This document shows, one piece after another, positions 1 to 12,388 of a stretch of DNA of 64,000 nt (position 1 is its first letter; every line of letters starts with the position of its first letter). Origin of the DNA: Wurfbainia villosa (taxonomy: Eukaryota; Streptophyta; Magnoliopsida; Zingiberales; Zingiberaceae). Location: contig CM045988.1 of assembly GCA_025175895.1 (NCBI GenBank), forward strand, positions 95,096,960 through 95,160,959, given 5' to 3'. The notes beneath the pieces are model-generated. The model was not told the DNA's origin. It made no database searches and saw only the letters and a list, made by a program, of their open reading frames with translations. Both the position numbers and the translations under genes were made by a program.

Positions 1-359
1 AACGTTTCATTTTGTGAACATAATCGACAAGCATGTTAAGAGATTTTTTTTTTAATAAGTTGCAATTTGATAATCAAATAGAGTTCTTTGTTATTCTGTG
101 AGGTAGATGATTTAGGCATACTCCTTTATTGTGCAATCACCGCCAACTGTGACAAACCTATTGATCTCCCTCTCTTTCTCTTCCTACATTCTGTCAATTT
201 ATGGTTTTTATCATCTTCACATATTTCCTACAGAGTATGCTTTCATTCTTATTTGTTCTGCTTTTGGTAGAATACTGTTTAGTGCCTAGCAGCATCTTGT
301 ACTTGACATGTTTTAAAAAATGAGTGGTACAGTTGACACTTCAACTTATTTATTGACAG
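1..359 (+). other. Intron of the WD40-type gene (no coding exon seen)
   Basis: AT-rich sequence ending in a clear acceptor (AG at 358-359) just before the first recognisable exon. I see no convincing coding segment in it. The upstream exons of the gene are outside the window. Confidence 0.5.
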
Positions 360-1589
360 ATACATTAAAAGGAACCAATTAGATGCTGGATTCCCACTTT
401 TTGAAAGTGAATCTCTTAAATGGCCTGGCTTTGTCGAATTTGATGATGTAAATGGCAAGATCCTAACTTACTCAGCACAGGATGGGTAAGCAGTGTGTTT
501 GATGCATGTTCTATCTGTGATACAAAATACTAATAATTATTCTGATAACTGACACTATATTTGTAGAATTTACAAGGTTTTTGATCTCAAGAACTACACA
601 TTTCTGTATGCAATTTCAGATAAGAATGTGCAGGAGATCAAGATCAGGTTCAATTTTTCCATTATTTTTTACTACCTAGTGTTCATTGTGGCAATTCAAG
701 CTTAAAATCTTATTAGCTTCTAAATTGCTACAGCCCAGGAATAATGCTGTTAATATTCAATAAAGAACCTCATTGTGTTCCATTAAAGATACTCTCCATT
801 GAGGATGGAACTGTATTGAAATCGTTTAAACACTTGTTACACCGAAGCAAGAAGGTTGATTTTATTGAGCAATTCAATGAGAAGCTTCTGGTTAAGCAGG
901 AAAATGAGAATCTACAGATTTTTGATGTGAGTTTCTCTATTCTGCTTTTTAACCTAGAGTAGTACTGACCTCTAACGAGCTAAAATATTCATTCCATTGA
1001 ACAGGTGAGAAATTCAGAAATTACAGAGGTTAGCAGGACAGAGTTTATGACACCATCAGCTTTTATCTTTCTGTATGAGAATCATCTTTTCCTAACATTC
1101 CGAAATAGGACAATTGCTGTTTGGAACTTCCGTGGTCAGCTAGTCACCTCTTTTGAAGATCATTTGCTGTGGCATCCAGATTGCAACACTAATAATATTT
1201 ACATTACTAGTGATCAAGATCTGATAATTTCATATTGTAAGGCTGAAGAGGAACATGGCAATGAGGGAGAAGGTATATTTAATTTTCTTCATTAACATTG
1301 TTGCTGTAGGAGATTCGACGTTAGTAAACCTGTTGTGCGTTTTTTAGTCTCGACCGTTGGTTCCATCAACATGAGCAACATCCTGACTGGCAAGTGCATA
1401 GCCAAGATATCTGCTTCTGATCCTGCAGTTCAGATCAGTCCTCGCAAAAGAAGTGACACAAGTAGATCGTCGATCAGAAGCACTGTCAGAGAAGCACTTG
1501 AAGATGTGACAGCACTATTTTTTGACGAGGATAGGAATGAAATTTACACAGGCAACAAGCAAGGTTTGATACATGTATGGTCAAATTAG
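360..1589 (+). CDS. WD40/transducin-like protein, C-terminal exons (5' partial)
   Basis: Five exons can be joined in one frame with GT-AG introns: 360-485, 567-647, 734-926, 1005-1272 and 1348-1589, ending in TAG. Phases agree at every junction. The product has beta-propeller-like blades, for example FDDVNGKILTYSAQDGIYKV, then FEDHLLWHPDCNTNNIYITS, and a last blade ending in GLIHVWSN, typical of a WD repeat. It resembles a plant-wide family annotated as transducin/WD40 repeat-like proteins of unknown biochemical role; such propellers usually act as interaction scaffolds. The start and N-terminal half are missing at the window edge. The least certain junction is the last acceptor (AG at 1346-1347): an alternative at about 1309 would read into a stop. 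A 3'-UTR intron at about 1596-1688 is plausible (GTAAGT to GGCAG). Confidence 0.8.
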
Positions 1590-2689
1590 TTGGCGGTAAG
1601 TTCCTATGATTGTTGTCTAACTGTAATATATTGAACACATCTGAGATCTTAAATTCAAATTCTTCCCGTGTGATGTATGCTTTGGCAGAGCCCTTGTATT
1701 TGTTTGCATCTTAGCGGAGCAGATGTAATCTATCGCAAGTTTGTCGATGTCTTTTGTCATCCATGCTACTCCAACATCATGATTTATTTAACATTTTCAA
1801 ATTTTTTAAACAGAAGTCATATTGCAAGACCGAAAGAAGGGTAAGATTGAATTTTTCTATTTAGAATTTCCTTTTACAAACAGATTGTCAATTCGCTAGG
1901 CCGCTTTGACTGTCTTGAGATTTTCCAGGTTATTTGTTTAACAGTCACGTGGCCGTTTAATTTGATCGATGCTGGTTTAGTTTTTTTGGAGTTTTTATGT
2001 TATGCTACAGTGTCATTTGCAAAGTTACTTCCAATTTTTTAACTTGCGATCAGTTTTATTTTTTCCAAATGTAATCTATGTGTGCGCAGCGATGTGTCTG
2101 TGAATCTATTGCTATCTTATTGTGATGGAGGTTATTATAGTAGAGAGTGATTTTATAGAACTATTTATCTAGAACTAGCGACTAGATAAATAGGAAGATT
2201 TGCATTTGAGACGATGCAAAATAAGTGGGGCAAAGATAGAACTAATCTAATGGCTGATTCATGATTACCCATGCTGGAGCCGTCATTCTGCAGAAATCAA
2301 TCATGGTACTTGGTACTTGAGGAGGAAATGTTTTTTTACCAGAAGCATTATATTGTCCTGTTTTCATCGTCCCATGAGCGGCAAACGCTACTCAGGTTCC
2401 ATTTAGCGGCTGAGGATGTTTAGGAAGAATGGTAATTGCATAAGGTTCCAGTGGATGCTAATTGCATCGAAGAATCATAATCGTGCTCTTTTTGTTTCCC
2501 TACGACAATCTGTAGCATTATCGTGCGCTTTTTTTTTTTTTGTTGTTTTCCGCAATAACATCACATCATTCAGTGTCGAGTAGAATTAAATTTCAGTATG
2601 TGTCTATTTGGACCTTATGTATTTATACTATAGTATAATATCCCTACTTAGAACTAATTAATGAATTGTAAAATTCAAAATTACAATGA
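1590..2689. other. 3' UTR and downstream intergenic DNA
   Basis: The first few hundred bases are probably 3' UTR of the WD40-type gene, including a possible UTR intron. The rest is AT-rich with poly-T runs, and I see no gene in it. Confidence 0.5.
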
Positions 2690-3530
2690 ACATAAAAGTA
2701 TAGTACGTCTATGCTTAAGACATACTTAAGCACATGACCACGTAAACCTATAATATAATGGTAATTTATCAAAGGACACACCTCAAATTTAAAATTGTTC
2801 AAATATAGTCTTATAATTCCATATTTATTAAAAAGCATATTTTATTCCTTTTTTATTCTTTCCATCAAACGTGAATATCAAACTGACCGAAAAAATATAG
2901 TATTGAAAATTATATTCTCAAGAACACCGTGGTCTTGAGATTTGAATTCCCAACACCATATATAATATCAAACTCGTCTAAAAAAAGATGGTATTAGAAA
3001 TTATATTCCCAATGACACAGTAGTCATAGGATTTAAATTCCCAGGAACACAGTGATCATGAAATTTAAATTTTCAGCACCACATACAATATCAAGTTGTC
3101 TCAGGAAAAAAGATAATGTTGGAAATTATATTTCCAGGAATACAGTGGTGTTGGAAATTATATTCTCAGGAATACAGTGGTGCTGAGATTTAAATTCTCA
3201 ATACCACGTACAATATCAACAGACCGAAAAAAAGTGATGTTGAAAATTATATTCTCAAGAATACAGTGGACCTGAGATTTAAATTCTCAACAATATCTTT
3301 TTTTCGGCTAGTTTAGTATCCACGTTTGGCGGAAAAGGTAAAAAAAAAAAAATGAGATATGTCCTTTGATAAATATGAAATTATAAAATTATATTTGAAA
3401 ATTTTCAAACTTAAAATGTGTTCTTTGATTAAATTATCAATAATATAATGAGCAAATCAATCATTTTACCTTCACAGACATGGTTCATTAAGATGTCTGC
3501 TTCTACTTTCTATCATATAATACGAAGTTC
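2690..3530. mobile_element. Foldback (long inverted-repeat) element with internal tandem repeats
   Basis: The left arm (about 2690-2905) and right arm (about 3298-3530) are imperfect reverse complements. For example, ATTTATCAAAGGACACACC near 2765 pairs with the copy of ATGTCCTTTGATAAAT near 3358, and ACCGAAAAAATATAG on the left pairs with the TTTTTTTCGGCTAG stretch on the right. The middle (about 2905-3297) holds several degenerate tandem units built from AAATTATATTC, ACAGTGGT, GAGATTTAAATTC and CACATACAATATCAA. There is no coding capacity. This layout is that of a non-autonomous foldback or large MITE. I could not identify target duplications or a superfamily. Confidence 0.6.
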
Positions 3531-3942
3531 ACACATTTACAGTGAAAAGCAATTACGTTGGTCCTTAACATCCTTGACATTCGATTTTTTTTTTTATGAC
3601 GATGAAAAAAAAAAATTATGAAAAACTATGTCTCTTAATTTATTGATAAAAAATAACAGAGAATTTTTAATTCTAGATGAAAATTTTAAATTTCACGTTG
3701 AGATTTGATCGTCCATTTATAATAACATCTACACTGCTCTAGTCAATGAACTTTCGATTCCGAAAGAACTATGCAAAGTCAACACAACCCTTCTCAATGT
3801 GTTAGCCATCGCCGAAACAACTACAACGGCACGATAATTAGTTTGTTTGTAGGCCTCGTACAGAATATGACTGCAAAAAGTAAACTATGTGAATTATTGA
3901 CCGAAGTCATATTGACTTGAGACACAGTTAATACAAAAATCC

Positions 3943-4795
3943 TAGAGCTGTCAAATTGGGTTGGATCCGTCGGATTGGTCTGTCCTGTCAAATAATTTAA
4001 GTGGATTGAGTTGAAATTTTATCAACCCACCATTTTGGCGGGTCTAAACGGATCGACCCACGCGGTTTGTGGGTCTAGACGGATCGACCCGTCATGGGCA
4101 CAGGTTGGCCCACAGATTGAGAAATGTCAAAAGATGAAACATGTGAAAATAAAATTGTATAAATTTTTTATCAATATTTTAATATTAACAAGATAATTTT
4201 TTCACCATCACAATTTTCTTCTATCATACATACACCTCAACAAAATATAAAAGAAATTAAGAGAAAAAAATAAAAGAATATTTGATAAAATACTCTAATT
4301 ATTTTATAGTGTCTTGTCACTACTATTCTAATCAATGTAGGAAATATAATGACCTATCAAAATTAAATAATTACACAGACTAGAAAATCTCAATTGAATC
4401 TCTATTTAGAGGAGCACAAATTTACATTTGTATATTATCAAGATTTGAATATTTTAGAACATTGAAAAGTAATAAAAAATATCGGTACTCAATTTTATAG
4501 GTCGATAATTAAATCTCAATTATAAGATTTCTGTTACTTAAAATGCTTATTTTTTAATCATGATACTCCATCAGACTTATTGATCATTGTCTTGAGCCCT
4601 TAGTATCTCAGTAATTTTAGATATATTTTTTTAATTTTTTGATCCGCAGATTGATTTGCTTAATTTGCAACCCACTTTGAGTTAGATTGAATAGAAGATT
4701 TCTTAATCCACTTAGATAGATGACGGATCGATCTAATCCTCCCCATTAAATATTAAATTTACCCTGAATTAATCCATCCCGCCGTTTGACAGTTA
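3943..4795. mobile_element. Candidate hAT-like non-autonomous element
   Basis: Short inverted termini are visible: CTGTCAAA at 3948-3955 and TTTGACAG at 4785-4792. They flank subterminal stretches rich in GGGTCTAAACGGATCGACCC on the left and GATGACGGATCGATCTAATC on the right. This organisation is common in small non-autonomous hAT elements in plants. No ORF of note is present, and I could not find a clean 8-bp target duplication, so the ends are approximate. Confidence 0.4.
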
Positions 4796-4834
4796 AACAA
4801 AATCCCCTCATCCTTTATCGAGTGGTGTTTACTT

Positions 4835-6288
4835 TGTTGGTGCAATCGGCCCAGGTCGCGATTGACCATACTCGAGTTTGACTCGAGTGATATTTTGATG
4901 TTTAACAAAGTGGCTTGACATAGTATGTTTGACATTGATGTTTGACATTAATGTCGGTTAATATGTTGGGGAGATTGTTGGAGCAATCGACCCAGGTTAT
5001 AATTGACCAGACTCGAGGGAGACTTTGATGGTTAACTAGGGTTGACCATGTGATTTTGGGAAAGTCCAAGTCTTGAGTACTTGGCATGGGAAGTCCAAGC
5101 ATGGGTCTTGGCACATGGAAAGTCCAACATGGGTTGACAAGGGAAAGTCCAAGCTTGAGTCTTGGCATTTGAGAAGTCCAAGGGGTTTGATATTGACAGC
5201 GTAAAGTCCAAGCGAAGACTTGGCGGCATAAGTCCAATGTGCCTTGGCGGTGTAGACACCGTTAGCATGACGTAGCCGATGGAAGCACCTGGAGGCTAGC
5301 GCGATGGATGAACAAGTCATGGATGACTTGGAGGGATCCGAGAGGCGTAAGGCTGATGGAGGTGGTTAGAAGGCTTAGGTCTAGGCTAAGGGTGGTCTAG
5401 CAAGTATGGGGACACCATACTTGGGTTAAAACCTCATTTTTGAGGTTGTCAGTCGACTGACATTATGGCCGGTTCGACTGTCGTGAGTCGACTTGAGTTC
5501 GACTGCCAGTTTAGAGCTGGAAATGCTCGCGATCAGCTCGAGTAATCGATCGATGTCGACAGCCGATCGCTAAGGGTTGGCGATCATTGTCAATTGATGT
5601 TGAGCCTGAGAATGCTCCATAGCCGTAGCGACGGGCGCTAGCGATCGCGCCAATGTTGGCGCGATCGGCTAAGAGTCCCGTTGGAACTTGTCCAACGTGG
5701 ATTGAGCCGTTGTCTCACAGCTACAGTGTTGTCATTCGACTGGGGACTTATGACAGTCGACTGATAGGCGAAAATCCAGCCCGATGGAGGATAAAAGCAG
5801 CTGTTCGTGGAAGGCTCGATCATCAGTGCTTGGGGAGCTTTCTTGAGGCGATTTGAAGGCGATTTGCAGGTGCATTTCAGGGCCCTTTAACCTCATCCAA
5901 GCAACCAACAAGCAAAGCGCTCAAACCCTAGTTTTGTAAAGTGTTCTTTACATTTCATTTGTATTTGTTTGTATTTCTTTCGTTTATTGTTGTAAACGTT
6001 TGTACGAGGTTTCTCCGCCTCCGACTTATTGTCGAGAAGGAGTTTATTGATTAGTGATTGCATTGGCGTCGCTAGAGCTCGTTAGAGCTCAATTCGTGGA
6101 GTAGGAACCATTCGGTTTCGAACCACGTTATATCCTTGTGTTCGTGATTGTATCTTTTCGTTATTGCTTTTATTATTTCTATTCCGCTGCGCATAATGAG
6201 TTTTGTAGAGACGATCGCGAACGAATTCCATCTACGTACGAGCAACGCGCTATTCACCCCCCCTCTAGCGGGCGCACAGGTCCTAACA
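4835..6288 (+). repeat. 5' LTR of element 1
   Basis: The LTR runs from TGTTGG at 4835 to CCTAACA at 6288, directly before a primer-binding site. It matches the 3' LTR starting at 17435 over most of its length, with many substitutions and small indels, so the insertion is not recent. Its first 43 bases recur, diverged, 141 bp further in at 4976, preceded by a polypurine-like GGGGAGAT; the same arrangement is present in the 3' LTR. The bases before the LTR are TACTT, but no matching target duplication can be tested because the 3' LTR is truncated. Confidence 0.88.
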
Positions 6289-6290
6289 AG

Positions 6291-6302
6291 TGGTATCAGA
6301 GC
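6291..6302 (+). other. Primer-binding site of element 1 (initiator tRNA-Met type)
   Basis: TGGTATCAGAGC lies two bases after the end of the 5' LTR. This is the standard initiator tRNA-Met complement used by plant Ty1/copia-like elements to start minus-strand cDNA synthesis. Confidence 0.9.
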
Positions 6303-6354
6303 GAGACCGCTCTTCTAAGTCTAACAACGAAGGGAGCAAGGTAGAGGGTAAAAG

Positions 6355-6872
6355 ATGGAAGTCCAAGGACAATTAGGATGAGACATCAACACCCCAATTC
6401 CGTATGCCTTCTATGGACGAGAAGGTTTCAATTCTTGGAAGGCGAGAATTGAAAATTTTTTGATGATGAGAGACCTTGAGGAATGGTCCTTATTAATGGA
6501 AGGATTTGAGTATCCTAGAGAACCAAAAGGTGGTTTCCTCAAGAAGAAGAAATGGAGTGAAGATCAACTCCAAAGATTCGAGAAAAACAAGAAAGTAATC
6601 AAATTCATTCTTGATTTAATTCCTAATGACTTCTTGTGTAGTCTAGGTGAGTGCATGGATGCCAAAGAGCTTTGGAGCGATTTGGCCAATTTTCATGAAA
6701 ATTCATCATCAATTCAAGAAGAAGAGGAGTGCTCACCTTCTCAAGCTCAAAAGGAAGCAAGTATATCGTCATCCAAAGAGCTTGAGGATTTGGAAGTTGA
6801 TAGGGAATCAACCTCCGAATCGGTGGAAGAAGAGGAGACCTCCACCTCTAGCATTGAGGGGGAGGAGATTAG
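6355..6872 (+). pseudogene. Element 1 gag, 5' part (split by nested insertion)
   Basis: The frame starts with ATG at 6355 and is open except for one TGA at 6379-6381 (codon 9). A downstream ATG at 6460 could restart translation. The protein includes the Gag-like segment GREGFNSWKARIENFLMMRD and ends in an acidic, Ser/Glu-rich stretch. It resembles the N-terminal Gag domain of Ty1/copia elements (YxxWKxxM/I-type start), which forms the particle shell. At 6872 the nested element begins. The next codon is completed at 14301, giving an unbroken frame of 577 residues apart from codon 9. The TGA could derive from CGA by a C-to-T change, which is an inference. Confidence 0.75.
6868..6872 (+). repeat. 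Target-site duplication ATTAG, left copy
   Basis: ATTAG directly precedes the truncated LTR of element 2. The identical pentamer at 14296-14300 directly follows its right LTR. Five bases is the usual duplication size for plant LTR elements. Confidence 0.8.
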
Positions 6873-6934
6873 TGTTTAACGACACCGTATCGCTATTCAC
6901 CCCCCCCCCCTCTAGCGACACTTTCGATCCAACA
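6873..6934 (+). repeat. Element 2 left LTR remnant (last 62 bp, plus orientation)
   Basis: This is the last 62 bases of the element 2 LTR. The match to the reverse complement of the right LTR starts at TGTTTAACGACACC, exactly at the base after the ATTAG duplication, and runs to CCAACA at 6934, followed by a primer-binding site. The rest of this LTR, over 1.2 kb, is absent. Confidence 0.8.
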
Positions 6935-6936
6935 AT

Positions 6937-6948
6937 TGGTATCAGAGC
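6937..6948 (+). other. Primer-binding site of element 2, left copy
   Basis: TGGTATCAGAGC, complementary to initiator tRNA-Met, lies two bases after the LTR end. An inverted second copy, GCTCTGATACCA, is at 12981-12992 beside the right LTR. Confidence 0.85.
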
Positions 6949-7313
6949 CGGGGGCGCTAAGATTCGGTGAAACCACCAATCTAGCTTTGTTTTTCTTTTT
7001 TTTCACAGATTTTTTATTTATTTATTTCTGTTTTCGTATAATTATTTCACTTGCTTATCTTCTCCTACATATAGAATTGCATTAGAGGCTTTAGGATCCG
7101 GATAAGGTTGTCCTTCGGGTTAGATCCCGAGTAAGGTTGTCCTCCGGAACTTCAACGACATTCGCATTTGATTGTTTATTTCTTTTTGCAAGTTACATTT
7201 TATATATATTTTTTTTTACTTCCTGCACTACTAATCCAAGACGAAAGTCTTGGAATATTCTTTTCGTGTGTGTTTTGCAAGATTCTTTTCGTCGTTCTTC
7301 TTCTTGTTTTTAA

Positions 7314-8931
7314 ATGGCCCATCTCGAAGGGTTTAGCACCGCCCGACCCCCGTTTTACAACGGTAATGACTTTCGTTATTGGAAGGGTCGGATGGAATGC
7401 TTTCTTAAAACCCAAATCGAGATGTGGATCGTAATCCAAACCGGTTTCACACTTCCTATTAATGAAGATGGTGAATCTTTGGGTTACGATCAATGGTCAA
7501 ATTCCATGAAAAAACAAGTAGAAGCCGATGCCAAGGCAACTCAAATCTTGCAATGTGGGTTGTCCAAGGAAGAGCTCAACCGCGTCGGCCCCTTCATTAG
7601 TGCAAAGGACTTATGGACCAAGCTAGTGGAACTACACGAAGGCACCGACGACACGAAGGTATGTAAAAGAGATTTACTTTTAAATAAATTGTATAACTTG
7701 AAAATGCAGGAAAACGAGACCGCAACTCAACTACATGCTCGTATCCAAGACATCGTCAACCAACTCCATGCCATTGGACAAAAGGTCGAGAATCGCGACC
7801 TTATCAGGTATTCTCTTAACTCGTTTCCTAGGACCACCTTGTGGGCATCCATGGTCGATGCCTACAAGGTCTCCAAGGACCTTTCTAAAATTAGGTTAGA
7901 CGAATTGTTTTTGAACTTGAATTACATGAGCAAACTAACGTGGTCCAGTGCCGAGAAGAGTATTGCGTTATGCTAGAGGTTCCAAGAAGAAGAAGCCCGC
8001 AAGCAAGCCACCCCCGAAGGAAGAAGACGAGTCCGAATCGGAAGTAGACTCCTAAATAGAATCCGAACTAGTCAATCTAGTTCGGAAGATGATCAAGAGA
8101 CGAAAACGACCAACAACTCAAGGTAAGCCTAAACCTAATTCAAATACTTCTAATTTTAGATGCTATGAGTGCATGTGTTCGGTCACATCAAGTCCGAGTG
8201 CCCAAAGCTAAAGAATAACGCATCAAAGACCAAGAAAGCGCTACTTGGGAGGAGTTGTCGGAGGAAGAAGACGATATCCAAGCTCTAATGGCCAAGCCGA
8301 CGAGCACGACTCGAAACCGAAGAAGAGTCCGAAGTCCGATGATGAGCTTCCATTCAAGACAAGCCACGGATCCGTATCCGGTTCAAAAGAATCATTAAGG
8401 GTAAGTCGGTCGTTACTTAATACTTTGTATGGTGCAATTAAATTTTTAAATAAGAAACTAGCTAAGTCCGAGTCCAAGGTCGAGACCCTAATTGAGGAGG
8501 TTAACCTCCTCAAACATGAGGTCTCCCTAACCTCTTCGACTACTTGTATTCAAGAGGAGGACTCAACTCAAGTTGAAAAGCTTGAAGTTGAGAACTCGAT
8601 TTTGAAAACACAAGTCGAAGACCTTAGGAACACGTTGGAAAGGTTCACTTTGGGATCCAAGGGACTTGACCTCTTACTTGGATCACAAAGGGCCGTGTAC
8701 AACAAGGCCGGACTCGGGTTTAACTCAAATACAACCAATAAGTCATATATGTCTATAGTAAACCAACATAAGAAAAATGTCCAAGCATGGGTCCCTAAGA
8801 TCACTTTGATTTCAACTTTAGGATCTAACATGTATTGGGTTCCCAAGGACCAAATTCACTATGTGAATAGACCCACTCGATTAAATGGTCCAGTTGGATC
8901 CAATACAAAATGTATTTTTGTTAAGTCTTAG
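7314..8931 (+). pseudogene. Element 2 gag (broken)
   Basis: The first open segment (7314-7976) carries a typical copia Gag start (RPPFYNGNDFRYWKGRME) and a UBN2-like Gag region with AKDLWTKLVELHEGTDD and LNKLYNLKMQENETATQLH. The frame breaks near 7976. A CCHC zinc-knuckle remnant is recognisable at about 8159-8205 (CYEC followed by a shifted continuation). A second open segment (8245-8931) holds a leucine-rich coiled coil and the AWVPK motif usual in the copia Gag-to-protease linker. The product would be the RNA-binding particle protein, but the frameshifts make it inactive. Confidence 0.8.
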
Positions 8932-9394
8932 AAATTGCATGCTTAGTTTTTCCTTTATTTTTAGAATGGTTAGATAGGACTCATAATCAACTAAAAACCA
9001 TTCAAAAGATTGAGCCTCAGGGAGCCTCTTATCAAAAATAACTAGTTAGACCAAGATGTAGTCTCAAGTAAGTCGAGTTATCAATTTCTTGAAATTAGCT
9101 TTGTCTAAGGAAGTGGTCGTTGTTCCGATCAAAGAAGGCCTCTGTGCCTCGCCACGACTGAAGCTAATCTCTTGAAAAGATTACTTGATGAGCTTAGACT
9201 AAATCGAATCTAACCTAATGTTGGTTAATTTAAATTCATTAAAATTAATCAAGTAAAATTGAAAGTCATCTCACAATAACACATAGGAATAACATGTTTT
9301 GATCATGTAGATATTGGTGAGATGATTTAGGTTTAAAACTTACAAACAACCCTTTAGTAATTCCAATATCCGATCCAACTACCTTATATGTAGG

Positions 9395-12388
9395 ATCAAT
9401 GGATGTTGGATGCTGGTTGCTCTCCCGACACATGACCGGGATCAACTCAAATTTTGTTACGATTCAAATGACAAGGATCGGTAGCCTTGAAATAACGGCA
9501 AGCTCAAAAAATCTCGGATCGTGATATTGAGCTCAACTCTAACTTTACAATTCAAAATGTTTTATTAGTAGAAAACTTTCAATATAATTTACTTAGTGTA
9601 AGCCAATTGTGTGATAACAATTATAAGGTCATATTTCTAGAAAATGAATGCGTAATCAAGATAAATGCAACATCTAAAATAATACTTAAAGGAACTAGGA
9701 ATAGCAACATCTACACAATAAATTTACCCCAACTCCTCAACCAAGTGTCTTATGACACAAAGAAGAGGAATCTTGGTTATGGCAACCAAGACTCGGACAC
9801 TGCACTCCAAGACTCGCCCACAAGATGAGTCGAGTGGCTTGGTTATAGGTTTGCCTAAACTAAACAACTTGGATAATAAAATATGTAATGCTTGTCAACA
9901 AGGTAAACAATCTAGGACACAACATCAATTAACTAATCAAGAACGAACCAAAAGTGTTCTTGAGCTCCTACACATGGATCTATTTGATTCACATGGAGCT
10001 AAGTCACTCAATGGTAGTCAATTTTGCTTAGTCATAATTGACGACTATTCTAGATTTACTTGGGTTAGGTTTATCAAACATAAAAATGATACCCTAGACC
10101 AACTAATCAATCTTTGTAGGTTAATCGAAAATCAAAAGAACCTTAAGATTAAAAGACTTAGAAGCGATCATGGTGGTGAATTGAAAACCACGGGTTTACG
10201 TTTACGTAACCTAAGCGGATACCACCATGAGTTTTCATGTCCTAGAACCCCACAACAAAATGGGTTAGTCGACGGAAAAATAGAACCCTACAAGAAGCCG
10301 CTAGGACAATGTTAAACGAGTATAACCTACCCGATAGATTTTGGGCAGAGGCCGTTAGTACGGCTTGCTATGTCCAAAATAGGATCCTTATGGTAAAGAG
10401 GCACCAAAAGTCCTCGTACGAGATTTATCACGACAAAATACCGAACATCAAATACTTTAGGGTATTTGGATGCAAGGTACATATCTTAAACACTAAGGAT
10501 TACCTAGGGAAATTCAAATCCAAAGCCTCTACTGGAACCTTTCTAGGATACTCAACCACCAGTAGAGCTTATAGGGTATACAATCACGACACTCTTAGAG
10601 TCGAAGAAACCATTAATATAGTTTTCGACGAAGGACACGAACCCGTTCAATCCTTAACAAAACCAACTAGCAAATCAACTTATAGCAAACCCGACTGATC
10701 TTGAACTTGAATCTCGTCCCCAACCTAAGTCATCCTATCGACCAAGTGATAGATGACCCTAACCCGAGTCACTCTAAGACTCAAACAAATCATCCTATCA
10801 ATCAAGTTATAGGTGATCCAAATTTAGGGGTTCGAACTAGAGCTTCATATCGAAACCTTAGTCAAATCTCGTTAATTTCCAAAATCGAACCCAAAACTAT
10901 TGAACAAGCACTTCTTGATCCCGACTGAATTATTGCTATGCAAGAAGAGCTAGCTCAATTCACTAGAAATGAAGTCTGGGAATTAGTACCACCACCTAAA
11001 GAAAAATCAATTATTGGAACAAGGTGGGTATTTCGAAATAAACTTGATGATAAAGGTGAAGTAGTTAGAAATAAAGCTAGGTTAGTCGCAAAGGGTTTAG
11101 TCAAGTCGAAGGTTTAGATTACGATGAGACCTACGCCCCGTAGCAAGACTAGAGTCCATCCGAATGTTGTTAGCATATCTTGCACATCGAGGTTTTAAAT
11201 TGTTTCAAATGGATGTCAAGTCAGCATTTTTGAATGGATACATTAAGGAAGAAGTTTACGTCAACCTCCGGATTCAAAATCTAGATAAACGACCATGTCC
11301 TTAGACTTAAGAAAGCCCTATATGGACTCAAACAAGCCCCAAGAGCTTGAGTACGAAGGCTTTCGATCTATCTTAAGTCCAAAGGATTCAACCAAGGTTT
11401 AGTCGACCCAACCTTATTCGTAAAACCGTAGGAAAAGAAATCTTTATAGCCCAAATCTATGTAGATGATATAATTTTGGAACTACCAACTCGATCCGCTA
11501 AGCGAATTCATCTCACTTATGGAAAGTGAATTTGAAATGAATTTAGTAGGAGAGTTAAGTTTCTTCTTAGGTTTACAAATTAAACAAACTAAAGATGGAA
11601 TATATTTACATCAACAAAAATATACTAAGGACTTAATAAATCGATTTGGAATGCAAGATGCTAAAATAATTAATACACCTATAGCAACTAATGTTAATAT
11701 AAACGAAGATGTAGAAGGAAAACCCGTTGACCTAAAATACTATAGGAGCGCAATAGGAAGTCTCCTATACTTAACCGCGAGCCGACCCGACATTTTATTC
11801 GCGGTAAGTATGTGCGCAAGGTTACAAACCTGTGCCAAGGAGTCTCACCTAACCCTAGTCAAGCGTATCCTTAGATATCTAAAGGGCACGCTAAACGTAG
11901 GTATTTGGTACCCTAGATCTACCGAGTTTAATCTAATCGGCTACTCCGACTCGACTATGCCGGTAGTAAACTCGATAGAAAGAGCACGAGTGGTTGTTGT
12001 CAAATCCTCGGCCGAGTCTAGTGAGTTAGTGCGATGGAAGCGACATTGCGTTGCCTTATCTACCACCGGCCGAATACGTTGCGATGGGTGAGTGTGTCTC
12101 TCACTCCCGTGGATGAAGCACACTCTCCAAGACTTTAGCTTAATCTTTAACAACATTAAAACCTACATAGATAACATCATTAACTTAACTAAAAATCCAA
12201 TATGTCATTCTAGGACAAAACATATAGAAGTTAAACACCACTTCATTAGGGAACATGTAACTAATGGAACTATACAACTAGAGTATGTTGAGTCCAAATC
12301 AAACCTAGCGGACATCTTCACCAAACCACTACCCGAAGCCGAATTTAGTTTATTAAGACGAAAGTTAGGTATGTGCGTAATAGAGTAG
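9395..12388 (+). pseudogene. Element 2 pol (protease, integrase, reverse transcriptase, RNase H; broken)
   Basis: The protease remnant at about 9399-9440 reads WMLDAGC, then RHMTG one base out of frame. The integrase core (about 9830-10315) shows DDYSRFTWV, LRSDHGGE and PRTPQQNG, and continues after a frameshift at 10309 with FWAEAVSTACYVQNR and the GCKVHILNTKD region. Reverse transcriptase starts near 10975 (WELVPPPKEKSIIGTRWVFR) and its catalytic YVDDI is at 11458-11472. RNase H and the C-terminus (11519-12388) include TKHIEVKHHFIREHV and ADIFTKPLPE. Integrase before reverse transcriptase defines Ty1/copia. Multiple stops and frameshifts (for example near 9430, 10310, 10699, 11117 and 12089) make it non-functional. 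Confidence 0.88.
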
